From Pseudomonas sp. (GTDB lineage Bacteria > Pseudomonadota > Gammaproteobacteria > Pseudomonadales > Pseudomonadaceae), in the NCBI RefSeq assembly GCF_030684895.1, contig NZ_JAUXXP010000038.1, positions 1-64,000 on the forward strand: a stretch of 64,000 nt of DNA, given 5' to 3'. Positions within the stretch are counted from its first letter, which is position 1. Each line of letters begins with the position of its first letter. The notes beneath the pieces were generated by a model that searched no databases, was not told the DNA's origin, and was given only the letters and a program-made list of their open reading frames with translations. Shown one piece after another: positions 7,975 through 17,417 of the stretch. Position numbers and translations under genes: made by a program.

Positions 7975-9789
7975 ATGTCCAACGCCCCTATCGCCTTCAC
8001 CCTCGCCGACTGGCAACAGACCTACCGCGATGGTCAATCGCCCGCCGAGCTGCTACATAGTCTGCGCCTCGAACTGAGCACAGAGGACAATGCCTGGATC
8101 GCCCTGGCCAGCGACTCTCAGCTCAACGCCCAGCTCGATAGCTTGTCAGCGCTACTCGACGCCTCCAACGGCGAGCTCAGCAAGCTGCCGCTGTACGGTG
8201 TGCCCTTTGCCATCAAGGACAATATCGACGCCGCCGGCTGGCCCACCACCGCTGCCTGCCCCGAGTTCGCCTACAGCGCGGCAGCCGACGCCACGGTGGT
8301 GGCCAAGCTGCGGGCGGCGGGCGCCATCCTGATCGGCAAGACCAACCTCGACCAGTTCGCCACCGGCCTGGTCGGCACCCGCTCACCCCACGGTGCGGTG
8401 TGCAACAGCTTTAACCCGGACTACGTCAGCGGCGGTTCCAGCTCCGGCTCGGCCAGTGTGGTCGCGCGCGGCCTGGTGCCTTTCTCGCTGGGCACCGACA
8501 CCGCCGGCTCCGGCCGCGTGCCGGCTGGCTTCAACAATATTGTCGGGCTCAAGCCGAGCAAGGGCTGGCTGTCCAATAGCGGCCTGGTGCCGGCCTGCAA
8601 GACGCTTGATTGCATCTCGGTCTTTGCCCTGACCGTCAGCGATGCCCTGAGCGTGGCGCAGATTGCCGGCGGCTATGACGCAGCCGATCCCTACAGCCGC
8701 AAAAACCCAGGCAGCGCCAAAGTCGGTATGCCGGCCCGGCCGCGCCTGGCGATACCGAGCAACCCTGAGTTCTTTGGCGACACGCAGAACCAGGCCGTCT
8801 TCGAGGCAGCCCTGGGCACACTGCGCGAACTGGGCGCAGAGCTGGTGGACATCGATTTCACGCCCTTCCAGCAACTGGCTGAGCAGCTGTATTACGGCAG
8901 CTGGGTCGCCGAGCGCACGGTGGCGCTGGAAGGCGTCGACCCGGCACATATCAACCCGGTGGTGCGCGGCATCGTCGCGGGCGGCCATAAATACAGCGCC
9001 TGCGACGCTTACAAAGCCGAATATATTCGCGCCGAACTGAGCCGCACGATCAACGACATCCTGGCCGGTTTCGATGCTCTAGTCGTACCGACCTCGCCGA
9101 CCCTTCGCAGCCTCGCTGAGATGGACGCAGAGCCGGTGCTGTTCAACAGCCAGTTCGGCACCTACACCAACTTCACCAACCTCGCCGACCTATCCGCGCT
9201 GGCCGTACCGGCGGGCTTGCGTGGCGACGGTTTGCCGGCCGGCATAACCCTGATCGCCCCAGCCTGGCACGACCAGGCCCTGGCTGCCTTCGGTCAACGC
9301 TGGCAGCAAGCGCTCAAGCTACCGCTGGGCGCCACGGGTAAAGCATTGCCCGAGCAGGCGCCGAGCAGCACGCCAGCCCCCGGCAGCGTGCGCGTCGCCG
9401 TGGTCGGCGCACACCTGACGGGCATGCCGCTGAACTTCCAGCTCACCACGCGCGACGCCGTGCTGGTCGAGCAAACCACCAGCGCCGCCACCTATCGCCT
9501 GTATGCCCTGCCCGGCACCGTGCCGCCGAAACCGGGGCTGGCGCGGGTGAGCGAGGACGGCGCGGCAATCATTGTCGAGCTCTGGGATATCCCCCAGGCG
9601 CGCTTTGGCGAATTTGTCGCGGAAATCCCCGCACCGCTGGGTATCGGCAATCTGCAGCTGGCCGATGGTCGCTGGGTCAAAGGCTTTATCTGCGAGCCCT
9701 ACGCCCTGGATGGCGCCCGCGATATCACCAGCTTTGGCGGCTGGCGCGCGTTTATCGCCGCACAGAACGCCAACGCAGCTAAGGCTTAA
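7975..9789 (+). CDS. atzF: Allophanate hydrolase
   Basis: This enzyme hydrolyses allophanate, the product of urea carboxylase, to ammonia and CO2 (604 aa). The amidase-signature domain (about 1-450) has the catalytic Lys81 in PFAIKDNID, the GGSSSGSA serines near 155-157 and Ser179 in TDTAGSGRVPAG. The C-terminal domain typical of AtzF (about 470-604) follows. I prefer ATG 7975 because GGAA lies 9 bases upstream and the sigma-54 start near 7943 leaves almost no leader for the in-frame ATG at 7960. Urea carboxylase follows after 9 bases with an AGGAGAG ribosome site, so the two are co-transcribed. Confidence 0.92.
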   Translation: MSNAPIAFTLADWQQTYRDGQSPAELLHSLRLELSTEDNAWIALASDSQLNAQLDSLSALLDASNGELSKLPLYGVPFAIKDNIDAAGWPTTAACPEFAYSAAADATVVAKLRAAGAILIGKTNLDQFATGLVGTRSPHGAVCNSFNPDYVSGGSSSGSASVVARGLVPFSLGTDTAGSGRVPAGFNNIVGLKPSKGWLSNSGLVPACKTLDCISVFALTVSDALSVAQIAGGYDAADPYSRKNPGSAKVGMPARPRLAIPSNPEFFGDTQNQAVFEAALGTLRELGAELVDIDFTPFQQLAEQLYYGSWVAERTVALEGVDPAHINPVVRGIVAGGHKYSACDAYKAEYIRAELSRTINDILAGFDALVVPTSPTLRSLAEMDAEPVLFNSQFGTYTNFTNLADLSALAVPAGLRGDGLPAGITLIAPAWHDQALAAFGQRWQQALKLPLGATGKALPEQAPSSTPAPGSVRVAVVGAHLTGMPLNFQLTTRDAVLVEQTTSAATYRLYALPGTVPPKPGLARVSEDGAAIIVELWDIPQARFGEFVAEIPAPLGIGNLQLADGRWVKGFICEPYALDGARDITSFGGWRAFIAAQNANAAKA

Positions 9790-9798
9790 GGAGAGAGC

Positions 9799-12700
9799 AT
9801 GTTTACTACCGTACTGATTGCAAACCGTGGCGAGATCGCCGTCCGCGCCATGCGCACCCTCAAGCGTCTTGGGGTGAAGAGCGTCGCCGTCTACTCCGAC
9901 GCCGACCGCAATGCCCAGCATGTGCGCGATGCTGATATCGCCATCGCCCTGGGCGGCGACAAGCCGGCCGACAGCTACCTGCGGATCGACAAGATTCTCG
10001 CCGCTGCCAAGGAAACCGGCGCCCAGGCGATCTACCCCGGTTACGGCTTTCTCTCGGAAAGCGCCGAGTTCGCCGATGCCTGCGAAGCCGCGGGCATCGC
10101 CTTTGTCGGCCCGACCGGCGAGCAGATCCGCGAGTTCGGCCTCAAGCACCGCGCCCGCGAGCTGGCAGGTGCAGCCGGCGTGCCCATGGCCCCCGGCACC
10201 GGTCTGCTCGACAGCCTGGAACAGGCGCTGGAATCTGCCGCACGCATCGGCTACCCGGTGATGCTCAAGACCACCGCCGGCGGTGGCGGCATCGGCCTGA
10301 CCCGCTGCGACGATGCAGCCGCCCTGAGCGCCGCCTACGACAGCGTCAAGCGCATGGGCGAGCAGTTCTTCAGCGATGCCGGGGTGTTTCTCGAATGCTT
10401 TGTCGACCAGGCGCGGCATATCGAAGTGCAGATTTTCGGCGACGGCGCAGGCCGCGTCGCCGCCCTCGGTGAGCGCGACTGCTCGCTGCAGCGGCGCAAC
10501 CAGAAAGTGGTCGAGGAAACCCCGGCGCCCAACCTGCCGCAAACCACCCGCGAGAAGCTGCATGCCGCCGCCGTGCAGCTGGGCGAGTCGGTCAACTACC
10601 GCAGCGCCGGCACCGTGGAATTTATCTACGACGGCGCCCGCGATGCTTTCTACTTCCTCGAAGTGAATACCCGCCTGCAGGTCGAGCACCCGGTTACCGA
10701 GCTGGTCACCGGCCTTGATCTGATCGAATGCATGCTGCGCGTGGCTGCCGCCGATAGCCTGGACTGGACCGCGCTGAATCGCGCCCCGCAAGGCGCCGCC
10801 ATCGAGGTAAGGATCTACGCCGAAGACCCACTGAAGAACTTCCAGCCCAGCCCGGGCGTGCTTACCGACGTGCACTTCCCGGCGGATGTGCGCCTGGATG
10901 GCTGGGTCAGCACCGGCAGCGAGGTCTCGGCTTTTTACGATCCAATGATCGCCAAGCTGATCGTGCATGCCGACACCCGCGCTGATGCCATCGCCAAGCT
11001 GCAGAAGGCCTTGGGCGAAACCCGCCTGCATGGCATCGCCAGCAACCTCGACTACCTGCGCCAGGTGGTGGCCGAGCCGCGCTTTCATGCCGGCGCGGTG
11101 TGGACGCGCCTGCTCGACAGCTTCCAATTCAAGGCCAGCGTGATTGAGGTGCTGGAGCCCGGCACCTACTCCAGCGTGCAGGACTACCCAGGCCGCCTCG
11201 GCTACTGGGATGTCGGCGTGCCACCCTCGGGGCCCATGGACGACCTGGCCTTCCGCCTGGCCAACCGCATTGTCGGCAACCATAACGATGCCGCCGCCCT
11301 GGAATTCACCCTGCAAGGCCCAACCCTGCGCTTTCACAGTGACGCATTGATCGCCCTGACCGGCGCCGACTGCCCGGCCGAGCTGGACGGCGAAGCGGTT
11401 GCCTACTGGGCGCCGATCCGCGTCAGCGCCGGGCAAACGCTCAAGCTCGGCCGCGCCAGCAGCGGTTGCCGCACTTACCTGGCGGTACGCAATGGCCTGG
11501 ACGTGCCGCTGTACCTGGGCAGCCGCTCGACCTTTGCTCTTGGTCAGTTCGGCGGGCATGCAGGACGCACCCTGCGCCCGGCGGATATGCTGGCCATCTC
11601 GCAACCCGAGCTTGCCGCCTGCACCACCCCGGCGCCAATCAACGCGCCGCAGGCGCTGGATGCCAGCCTGATTCCCAACTACGGCAGCACCTGGAATATC
11701 GGCGTGCTTTACGGCCCGCACGGCGCACCGGATTTCTTCACCGCGCAGTCCATCGAAGAGTTCTTCGCCGCCGAATGGCAGGTGCACTACAACTCCAACC
11801 GCCTCGGCGTGCGTCTCAGTGGCCCGAAGCCAAGCTGGGCGCGGGCCGATGGCGGCGAAGCTGGCCTGCACCCGTCCAACGTGCACGACTGCGAATACGC
11901 CATTGGCGCGATCAACTTCACCGGTGACTTCCCGGTAATCCTGACCAAGGACGGCCCCAGCCTCGGTGGTTTCGTCTGCCCGGTGACCATCGCCAAGGCC
12001 GAGCTGTGGAAGATCGGTCAGGTCAAACCCGGCGATACACTGCGTTTTCACCCCATCAGCTTTCAGCAGGCGCAGAGCCTGGAGCAGGCGCAGCTGGGCA
12101 GCATCGCCGCACTGGCGGCGATCAGCGCGGTCAGCCTGCCGGCGCCATCCTTGCTGCCATCGAACACTGTTTCCGCCACGGTATTGGCCGAACTGCCAGC
12201 CACGGCCAAGCGTCCGCATGTGGTCTACCGCCAGGCAGGGGATGCCTACATCCTGCTGGAGTACGGCGACAACGTGCTCGACCTGGCCCTGCGCCTGCGC
12301 GTGCACCTGCTGATGGAGGCACTCAAGGCCGAGCCGTTGGCTGGCCTGGAAGAACTCGCCCCCGGCGTGCGCTCACTGCAGCTGCGCTACGACAGCCGTG
12401 TGCTGCACCAGCGCGCGCTGCTTGAACACCTGCTGCGCCTGGAAGCACAGCTTGGCGACGTGGCCACCCTCAAGGTGCCGACGCGCATCGTTCACCTGCC
12501 CATGGCCTTCGAGGACAGCGCCACCCTCGCCGCCGTGCAGCGCTACCGGGAAACCGTGCGCAGCGAGGCGCCCTGGCTGCCGAACAACGTCGACTTTATC
12601 CAGCGCGCCAATGGCCTGGCCAGCCGCGATGAGGTCAAAGACATTCTGTTTGATGCCAGCTACCTGATCCTCGGCCTCGGCGATGTCTACCTCGACGCGC

Positions 12701-13428
12701 CCTGCGCCGTGCCGCTGGACCCGCGCCATCGCCTGCTCAGCTCCAAGTACAACCCGGCGCGTACCTACACCGCCGAAGGCACCGTGGGCATCGGCGGCAT
12801 GTATATGTGCATCTACGGCATGGACTCGCCCGGCGGCTATCAACTGGTCGGCCGCACCCTGCCGATCTGGAACAAGTACGTGAAGAACCCGCAGTTCGAG
12901 AATGGTCAGCCCTGGCTGCTGCAGTTCTTCGATCAGGTGAAGTTCTACCCGGTCAGCGAGGCCGAGCTGGATGAGTTCCGCGAGGCCTTCCGCGAGGGCC
13001 GCGCGCAGGTGCGCATCGAGCACAGCGAGTTCGACTTTGCCGAGTACCAGCGCTTTCTCGCCGCCAACGCAGGCAGCATTCAAGCCTTCCAGAACCAGCA
13101 GAAAGCCGCCTTCGATGCCGAAGTGCAACTGTGGCGCGACGACGACCCCAGCGAGGCCGCCGCACTGATCAGCAGCCCGGATGAGGATGGCGACAACGAC
13201 GGCCATATGGTCAACGCCGAGATGAGCGGCAGCGTGTGGAAGGTGCTGGTCGAGCCCGGCCAGCAGGTGGAAGCCGGTACGCCGCTGCTGGTGGTTGAGG
13301 CGATGAAGATGGAGCTGGCGGTCACCGCGCCATTCGCCGGCATGGTCAAGTCGGTGCGCTGCGCCCCCGGCAAGGCGGTTACCCCTGGCGATGCGCTGCT
13401 GTTGCTCGCCCCCACCGAGGCGGCCTGA
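9799..13428 (+). CDS. Urea carboxylase (biotin-dependent)
   Basis: ATP- and biotin-dependent carboxylation of urea (or a related amidine) to allophanate; 1209 aa, the normal length of the stand-alone bacterial enzyme. Domains: biotin carboxylase about 1-450 (LIANRGEIAVRAMRT, MLKTTAGGGGIGLT, EVNTRLQVEHPVTE); KipA/KipI-like carboxyltransferase about 460-1040 (PGTYSSVQDYPGRLGYWDVG, YDSRVLHQ, GLGDVYLDAPCAVPLDPRHR); C-terminal biotinyl domain with Lys1170 in EAMKME. Some relatives act on guanidine, but the guanidine-linked deiminase genes are absent here and a urea importer follows, which favours urea. The GntR gene starts one base after its stop. Confidence 0.92.
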   Translation: MFTTVLIANRGEIAVRAMRTLKRLGVKSVAVYSDADRNAQHVRDADIAIALGGDKPADSYLRIDKILAAAKETGAQAIYPGYGFLSESAEFADACEAAGIAFVGPTGEQIREFGLKHRARELAGAAGVPMAPGTGLLDSLEQALESAARIGYPVMLKTTAGGGGIGLTRCDDAAALSAAYDSVKRMGEQFFSDAGVFLECFVDQARHIEVQIFGDGAGRVAALGERDCSLQRRNQKVVEETPAPNLPQTTREKLHAAAVQLGESVNYRSAGTVEFIYDGARDAFYFLEVNTRLQVEHPVTELVTGLDLIECMLRVAAADSLDWTALNRAPQGAAIEVRIYAEDPLKNFQPSPGVLTDVHFPADVRLDGWVSTGSEVSAFYDPMIAKLIVHADTRADAIAKLQKALGETRLHGIASNLDYLRQVVAEPRFHAGAVWTRLLDSFQFKASVIEVLEPGTYSSVQDYPGRLGYWDVGVPPSGPMDDLAFRLANRIVGNHNDAAALEFTLQGPTLRFHSDALIALTGADCPAELDGEAVAYWAPIRVSAGQTLKLGRASSGCRTYLAVRNGLDVPLYLGSRSTFALGQFGGHAGRTLRPADMLAISQPELAACTTPAPINAPQALDASLIPNYGSTWNIGVLYGPHGAPDFFTAQSIEEFFAAEWQVHYNSNRLGVRLSGPKPSWARADGGEAGLHPSNVHDCEYAIGAINFTGDFPVILTKDGPSLGGFVCPVTIAKAELWKIGQVKPGDTLRFHPISFQQAQSLEQAQLGSIAALAAISAVSLPAPSLLPSNTVSATVLAELPATAKRPHVVYRQAGDAYILLEYGDNVLDLALRLRVHLLMEALKAEPLAGLEELAPGVRSLQLRYDSRVLHQRALLEHLLRLEAQLGDVATLKVPTRIVHLPMAFEDSATLAAVQRYRETVRSEAPWLPNNVDFIQRANGLASRDEVKDILFDASYLILGLGDVYLDAPCAVPLDPRHRLLSSKYNPARTYTAEGTVGIGGMYMCIYGMDSPGGYQLVGRTLPIWNKYVKNPQFENGQPWLLQFFDQVKFYPVSEAELDEFREAFREGRAQVRIEHSEFDFAEYQRFLAANAGSIQAFQNQQKAAFDAEVQLWRDDDPSEAAALISSPDEDGDNDGHMVNAEMSGSVWKVLVEPGQQVEAGTPLLVVEAMKMELAVTAPFAGMVKSVRCAPGKAVTPGDALLLLAPTEAA

Positions 13429-13429
13429 G

Positions 13430-14161
13430 ATGCAACTGGTCAGCGCGCCCGCACCTGGCAAGGAGCGCCCGGAGAACCTCGCCGAGCGCATCTATCAGCA
13501 GCTCAAGGACGACATCTTCGAGTTCCGCCTGCTGCCCGGTGATCGCTTCTCAGAAGGTGAGATCGCCGAGCGCATGGCGGTCAGCCGTACGCCGGTGCGC
13601 CAGGCGCTGTATCGCCTGCAACGCGAGGACTATCTGCAGGTGTATTTCCGCAGCGGCTGGCAGGTCAAGCCGTTCGACTTCGCGCATTTTGAGGAGCTGT
13701 ACGAAGTGCGCATCGTCCTGGAACTGGAAGCCGTGCGGCGTTTGTGCGAACGCCCCCAAGACGAGCACAGCGACGCACTGGCGCAACTTCAACGCACCTG
13801 GCTGGTGCAACCCGAGCAGCGTTTACAGGACGGCCGCGAAGTCTCGCGCCTGGATGAGCGGTTTCACTGCCAGTTGGTGGAAGCCGCCGGCAACCGCGAA
13901 ATGGCCCGCCTGCACGCCGAGGTGAGCGAGAAAATCCGCATTATCAGGCGCTTGGACTTCACCCAGGGCCCACGCGTAACGGCCACTTACGACGAACACG
14001 GAGAAATTCTCGCGGCGATTCTGTCGCGCCGGTGCGAAGAGGCACAGCTATTGCTCAAGACCCATATAGAGGTCAGCAAGGCGGAAGTGCGCAAGATCAC
14101 CCTGCACATGCTGCATAGCGCGCGTCAGCGCACCATGCCGGCACCAGAGGTGAAGACCTGA
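13430..14161 (+). CDS. GntR-family (FCD) transcriptional regulator
   Basis: Probable local regulator of urea use (243 aa). The winged-helix domain (about 15-78) shows AERIYQQLKDDI, EGEIAERMAVSRTPVRQAL and LQREDYL, typical of GntR. The helical ligand-binding domain (about 85-215) has the FCD pattern RIVLELEAVRRL, ERFHCQLVEAAGN and DEHGEILAAI. The start directly abuts the urea carboxylase stop. Its effector is unknown; urea, allophanate or a related compound is a guess from context. A candidate operator lies at 7939-7966. Confidence 0.88.
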   Translation: MQLVSAPAPGKERPENLAERIYQQLKDDIFEFRLLPGDRFSEGEIAERMAVSRTPVRQALYRLQREDYLQVYFRSGWQVKPFDFAHFEELYEVRIVLELEAVRRLCERPQDEHSDALAQLQRTWLVQPEQRLQDGREVSRLDERFHCQLVEAAGNREMARLHAEVSEKIRIIRRLDFTQGPRVTATYDEHGEILAAILSRRCEEAQLLLKTHIEVSKAEVRKITLHMLHSARQRTMPAPEVKT

Positions 14162-14171
14162 AGTGAAGACC

Positions 14172-14189
14172 CAGGGCCCCGCCCTGTTT
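14172..14189 (+). terminator. Short hairpin between the GntR gene and urtA
   Basis: CAGGGC / GCCCTG with a CCC loop is followed by TTTC. It is a weak terminator or attenuator between the carboxylase operon and urtA. No recognisable promoter for urtA is visible in the 95-base gap. Confidence 0.35.
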
Positions 14190-14256
14190 CAACTGCCAGA
14201 CAAACAACTAAAAACCAGCAGCTCAAACACTTAAGTTCGTGAATGGAGATCGCACC

Positions 14257-15522
14257 ATGCAACGTCGCAATCTGATCAAGGCCTTTACCCTATCCGCTTC
14301 CATCGCCGCCATGGGCATGACCTGGACCGTACAGGCCGCCGAGACCATCAAGGTCGGCATCCTGCACTCGCTGTCCGGCACCATGGCCATCTCGGAAACT
14401 TCGCTGAAAGACATGGCGTTGATGACCATCGACGAAATCAACGCCAAGGGCGGCGTACTCGGCAAGCAGCTGGAGCCGGTAGTGGTCGACCCCGCCTCGA
14501 ACTGGCCGCTGTTCGCCGAACGCGGTCGTCAACTGCTGACCCAGGACAAAGTCGACGTCACCTTCGGCTGCTGGACTTCGGTGTCGCGCAAATCCGTGCT
14601 GCCGGTCTATGAAGAACTCAACGGCCTGCTGTTCTACCCCGTGCAGTACGAAGGCGAAGAGATGTCGCCGAACGTCTTCTACACCGGCGCCGCGCCAAAC
14701 CAGCAGGCCATCCCGGCGGTCGAGTACCTGATGAGCGAAGACGGCGGCGCGGCCAAGCGCTACTTCCTGCTCGGCACCGACTACGTCTACCCGCGCACCA
14801 CCAACAAGATCCTGCGAGCCTTCCTGATCAGCAAGGGCGTGGCCGAGAAAGACATCGAAGAGGTCTACACCCCGTTCGGTCACAGCGACTATCAAACCAT
14901 CGTCGCCAACATCAAGAAGTTCTCTGCCGGCGGCAAGACTGCGGTGATCTCCACTGTAAACGGCGACTCCAACGTGCCGTTCTACAAGGAGCTGGCCAAC
15001 CAGGGCCTGGAAGCCACCGACGTACCGGTGGTGGCCTTCTCCGTGGGTGAAGAAGAACTGCGCGGCATCGACACCAAGCCGCTGGTCGGTCACCTGGCCG
15101 CGTGGAACTACTTCCAGTCCGTGGAAAACCCGGTCAACAGCGAGTTCGTCGCCAAGTGGAAGGCCTACGCCAAAGCCAAGAACCTGCCAGGCGCCGACAA
15201 GGCCGTGACCAACGACCCGATGGAAGCCACCTACGTCGGCATTCATATGTGGGCCCAGGCCGTGGAAAAAGCCGGCACCACCGACGTCGATAAAGTGCGT
15301 ACCGCCCTTTACGGCCAGACCTTCGCCGCGCCAAGCGGCTACACCCTGACCATGGACAAGACCAACCACCACCTGCACAAGCCGGTGATGATCGGTGAAA
15401 TCCAGGAAGACGGTCAGTTCTCCGTGGTCTGGGAAACCAGCAGCCCGGTCCGCGCCCAGCCGTGGAGCCCGTATATCGAAGGCAACGACAAGAAGCCGGA
15501 TTACGCGGTGAAGTCGAACTAA
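14257..15522 (+). CDS. urtA: Urea ABC transporter, substrate-binding protein
   Basis: Periplasmic binding protein that delivers urea to the UrtBC permease (421 aa, normal). The N-terminal signal QRRNLIKAFTLSASIAAMG resembles a twin-arginine leader (RRxxxK) with cleavage near AQAAE-like VQAAE. The mature part is the branched-chain amino-acid-binding-protein fold: IKVGILHSLSGTMAISE, GCWTSVSRKSVLPV, LLFYPVQYEGEE. GGAG lies 9-12 bases before the ATG; an upstream GTG at 14239 is rejected. Confidence 0.95.
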   Translation: MQRRNLIKAFTLSASIAAMGMTWTVQAAETIKVGILHSLSGTMAISETSLKDMALMTIDEINAKGGVLGKQLEPVVVDPASNWPLFAERGRQLLTQDKVDVTFGCWTSVSRKSVLPVYEELNGLLFYPVQYEGEEMSPNVFYTGAAPNQQAIPAVEYLMSEDGGAAKRYFLLGTDYVYPRTTNKILRAFLISKGVAEKDIEEVYTPFGHSDYQTIVANIKKFSAGGKTAVISTVNGDSNVPFYKELANQGLEATDVPVVAFSVGEEELRGIDTKPLVGHLAAWNYFQSVENPVNSEFVAKWKAYAKAKNLPGADKAVTNDPMEATYVGIHMWAQAVEKAGTTDVDKVRTALYGQTFAAPSGYTLTMDKTNHHLHKPVMIGEIQEDGQFSVVWETSSPVRAQPWSPYIEGNDKKPDYAVKSN

Positions 15523-15531
15523 GGCAAAAGC

Positions 15532-15675
15532 CCCTCTCCCCCACCCCCTCTCCCGCACGCGGGAGAGGGGAGCGACAGCCACGCATCTTCAGTATGACGC
15601 GGTCAGCCCCCTCGCCCATTTATGGGAGAGGGTTGGGGAGAGGGCAAACGTGACCCGGATTAAGTCCGGGGCACG
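15532..15675. repeat. Palindromic intergenic repeats between urtA and urtB
   Basis: Three elements lie in the gap: CCCCTCTCC...GGAGAGGGG (15532-15571), a related imperfect copy CCCTCGCCC...GGGGAGAGGG (15608-15643), and the REP-type CCCGGATTAAGTCCGGG (about 15655-15671), related to the GTAGCCCGGAT class. They could form stable hairpins in the urt mRNA. Confidence 0.65.
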
Positions 15676-15697
15676 ACCGTAATCGAAGGACTGCCCC

Positions 15698-17269
15698 ATG
15701 CCCACTGCCTTTAGCCGAATTCTGCTGAGCCTGCTGTTGCTGCTGCCCCTGGCCGCACACGCCGGTGATGCCCAGGACTTTGTCGCCGCCAACCCAGCCA
15801 AGCAGGCCAGCCTGCTGGAAAGCTGGTCCGCCGCGCCGGATGCCGCGCGCCTGCCGCTGATCGAAGCCCTGCAACAAGGCCGCGTCGCGGCCGACAGCGC
15901 GAAAAATGCCTTTATCGAAGTAAGCGGCGCGTATCAGCCCGCCGAAGGCGCCACACAACCGCTCGAAACACCGAAGAAGCTGCGCCTAAATAACCGCCTG
16001 CGCGGGCTGACTGCCACTGCACTGGCCAGCCACCAACTGCTGGCCGACGACCCGGCGCTGCGTCTGGCCGCCGCCAAGCAACTGCAGAAGAGCGCCAAGC
16101 CGGCGCAGCTGCAACTGCTTAACGCCCAGGTCGCCAGCGAAACCGATGACGGCGTGCGTGATGCCCTGACCCTGGCGCTGGCCAACCTGCAACTGGTCGA
16201 CAGCGACCTGGCCGTGCGCCTGGCTGCCGTGCGCCTGCTCGGTGAAACCGGCGACCCGCTGGCCCGCACCCGCCTGGAAACCCTGCTCGACCCGGCCGTG
16301 GAAAGCGACCCAACGGTACGCACCGCCGCCGAAACCAGCCTGGCCCAGGTCAAACGCAAACTGCTGATTGGTGAGCTGCTCGGTCAGGCCTTTAGCGGCC
16401 TGTCGCTCGGCTCGATTCTGCTGTTGGCCGCGCTCGGTCTGGCCATCACCTTCGGCCTGCTCGGGGTGATCAATATGGCCCACGGCGAGATGCTGATGCT
16501 CGGCGCCTACTCCACCTATATGGTGCAGGTGCTGTTCCAGCGTTTCGCCCCGGAAGCCCTGGCGCTGTATCCACTGGTGGCGCTGCCGGTGGCGTTCTTT
16601 GTCACCGCCGCCATCGGCATGGCGCTGGAACGCACGGTGATTCGCCACCTCTACGGGCGCCCTCTGGAAACCCTGCTCGCTACCTGGGGCATCAGCCTGA
16701 TCCTGATCCAGCTGGTGCGGGTGATCTTCGGCGCGCAGAACGTTGAAGTGGCCAACCCTTACTGGTTGTCCGGTGGCATTCAAGTGCTGCCGAACCTGGT
16801 GCTGCCGTACAACCGCATCGTGATTATCGGCTTCGCCCTGTTTGTGGTGGTGCTGACCTGGCTGCTGCTGAACAAGACCCGCCTCGGCCTTAACGTCCGC
16901 GCCGTAACCCAGAACCGCAATATGGCTGCCTGCTGCGGTGTGCCGACCGGTCGGGTGGACATGCTGGCGTTCGGTTTGGGCTCCGGTATCGCCGGACTCG
17001 GCGGCGTGGCCTTGAGTCAGATCGGCAACGTCGGCCCCGACCTGGGGCAGAGCTACATCATCGATTCCTTCCTGGTGGTGGTGCTCGGCGGCGTCGGCCA
17101 GTTGGCCGGTAGCGTGATGGCAGCCTTCGGCCTAGGCATCGCCAACAAGATTCTCGAACCACAGATCGGTGCCGTGCTCGGCAAGATCCTGATCCTCGCG
17201 CTGATCATTCTGTTTATTCAGAAACGCCCGCAAGGTCTGTTTGCGTTGAAAGGACGGGTGATCGATTGA
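15698..17269 (+). CDS. urtB: Urea ABC transporter, permease UrtB
   Basis: LIV-I type permease subunit (523 aa). As usual for UrtB, a signal peptide (about 1-22) and a helical-repeat periplasmic region of about 200 residues precede the membrane domain (about 225-520), which shows GLLGVINMAHGEMLMLGAYS and VVVLGGVGQLAGSV. urtC follows after a REP-containing gap. Confidence 0.94.
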   Translation: MPTAFSRILLSLLLLLPLAAHAGDAQDFVAANPAKQASLLESWSAAPDAARLPLIEALQQGRVAADSAKNAFIEVSGAYQPAEGATQPLETPKKLRLNNRLRGLTATALASHQLLADDPALRLAAAKQLQKSAKPAQLQLLNAQVASETDDGVRDALTLALANLQLVDSDLAVRLAAVRLLGETGDPLARTRLETLLDPAVESDPTVRTAAETSLAQVKRKLLIGELLGQAFSGLSLGSILLLAALGLAITFGLLGVINMAHGEMLMLGAYSTYMVQVLFQRFAPEALALYPLVALPVAFFVTAAIGMALERTVIRHLYGRPLETLLATWGISLILIQLVRVIFGAQNVEVANPYWLSGGIQVLPNLVLPYNRIVIIGFALFVVVLTWLLLNKTRLGLNVRAVTQNRNMAACCGVPTGRVDMLAFGLGSGIAGLGGVALSQIGNVGPDLGQSYIIDSFLVVVLGGVGQLAGSVMAAFGLGIANKILEPQIGAVLGKILILALIILFIQKRPQGLFALKGRVID

Positions 17270-17292
17270 GCCAGATTAGCTGCAATGCAACC

Positions 17293-17356
17293 GTAGGAGC
17301 TGGCCATGCCTGCGACCGCGTCGCCACGATTGTTCGCGCGCATGGCGCGCTCCTAC
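17293..17356. repeat. REP-like palindrome, 'GTAGGAGC' class
   Basis: GTAGGAGC at the left end and GCTCCTAC at the right end border a 64-base imperfect palindrome between urtB and urtC. A related unit, GTAGGAGCGGGCTTGCCCGC, lies at 23430-23452. Confidence 0.7.
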
Positions 17357-17417
17357 AGGCTGACGAACTCAGCCCAAACCAACAATCATTTGCCGCGACA
17401 GGATGGGTGATCAACTG

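Noticed and set aside
9319..12306. A 995-codon open frame on the minus strand opposite the urea carboxylase gene
   Set aside because: It is a shadow of high-G+C codon usage; the plus strand encodes an unmistakable enzyme over the whole stretch and the antisense protein has no recognisable domain.
16370..17269. UrtB as a fusion of two unrelated genes because of its long N-terminal region
   Set aside because: A periplasmic helical-repeat region of about 200 residues before the permease domain is normal for UrtB.
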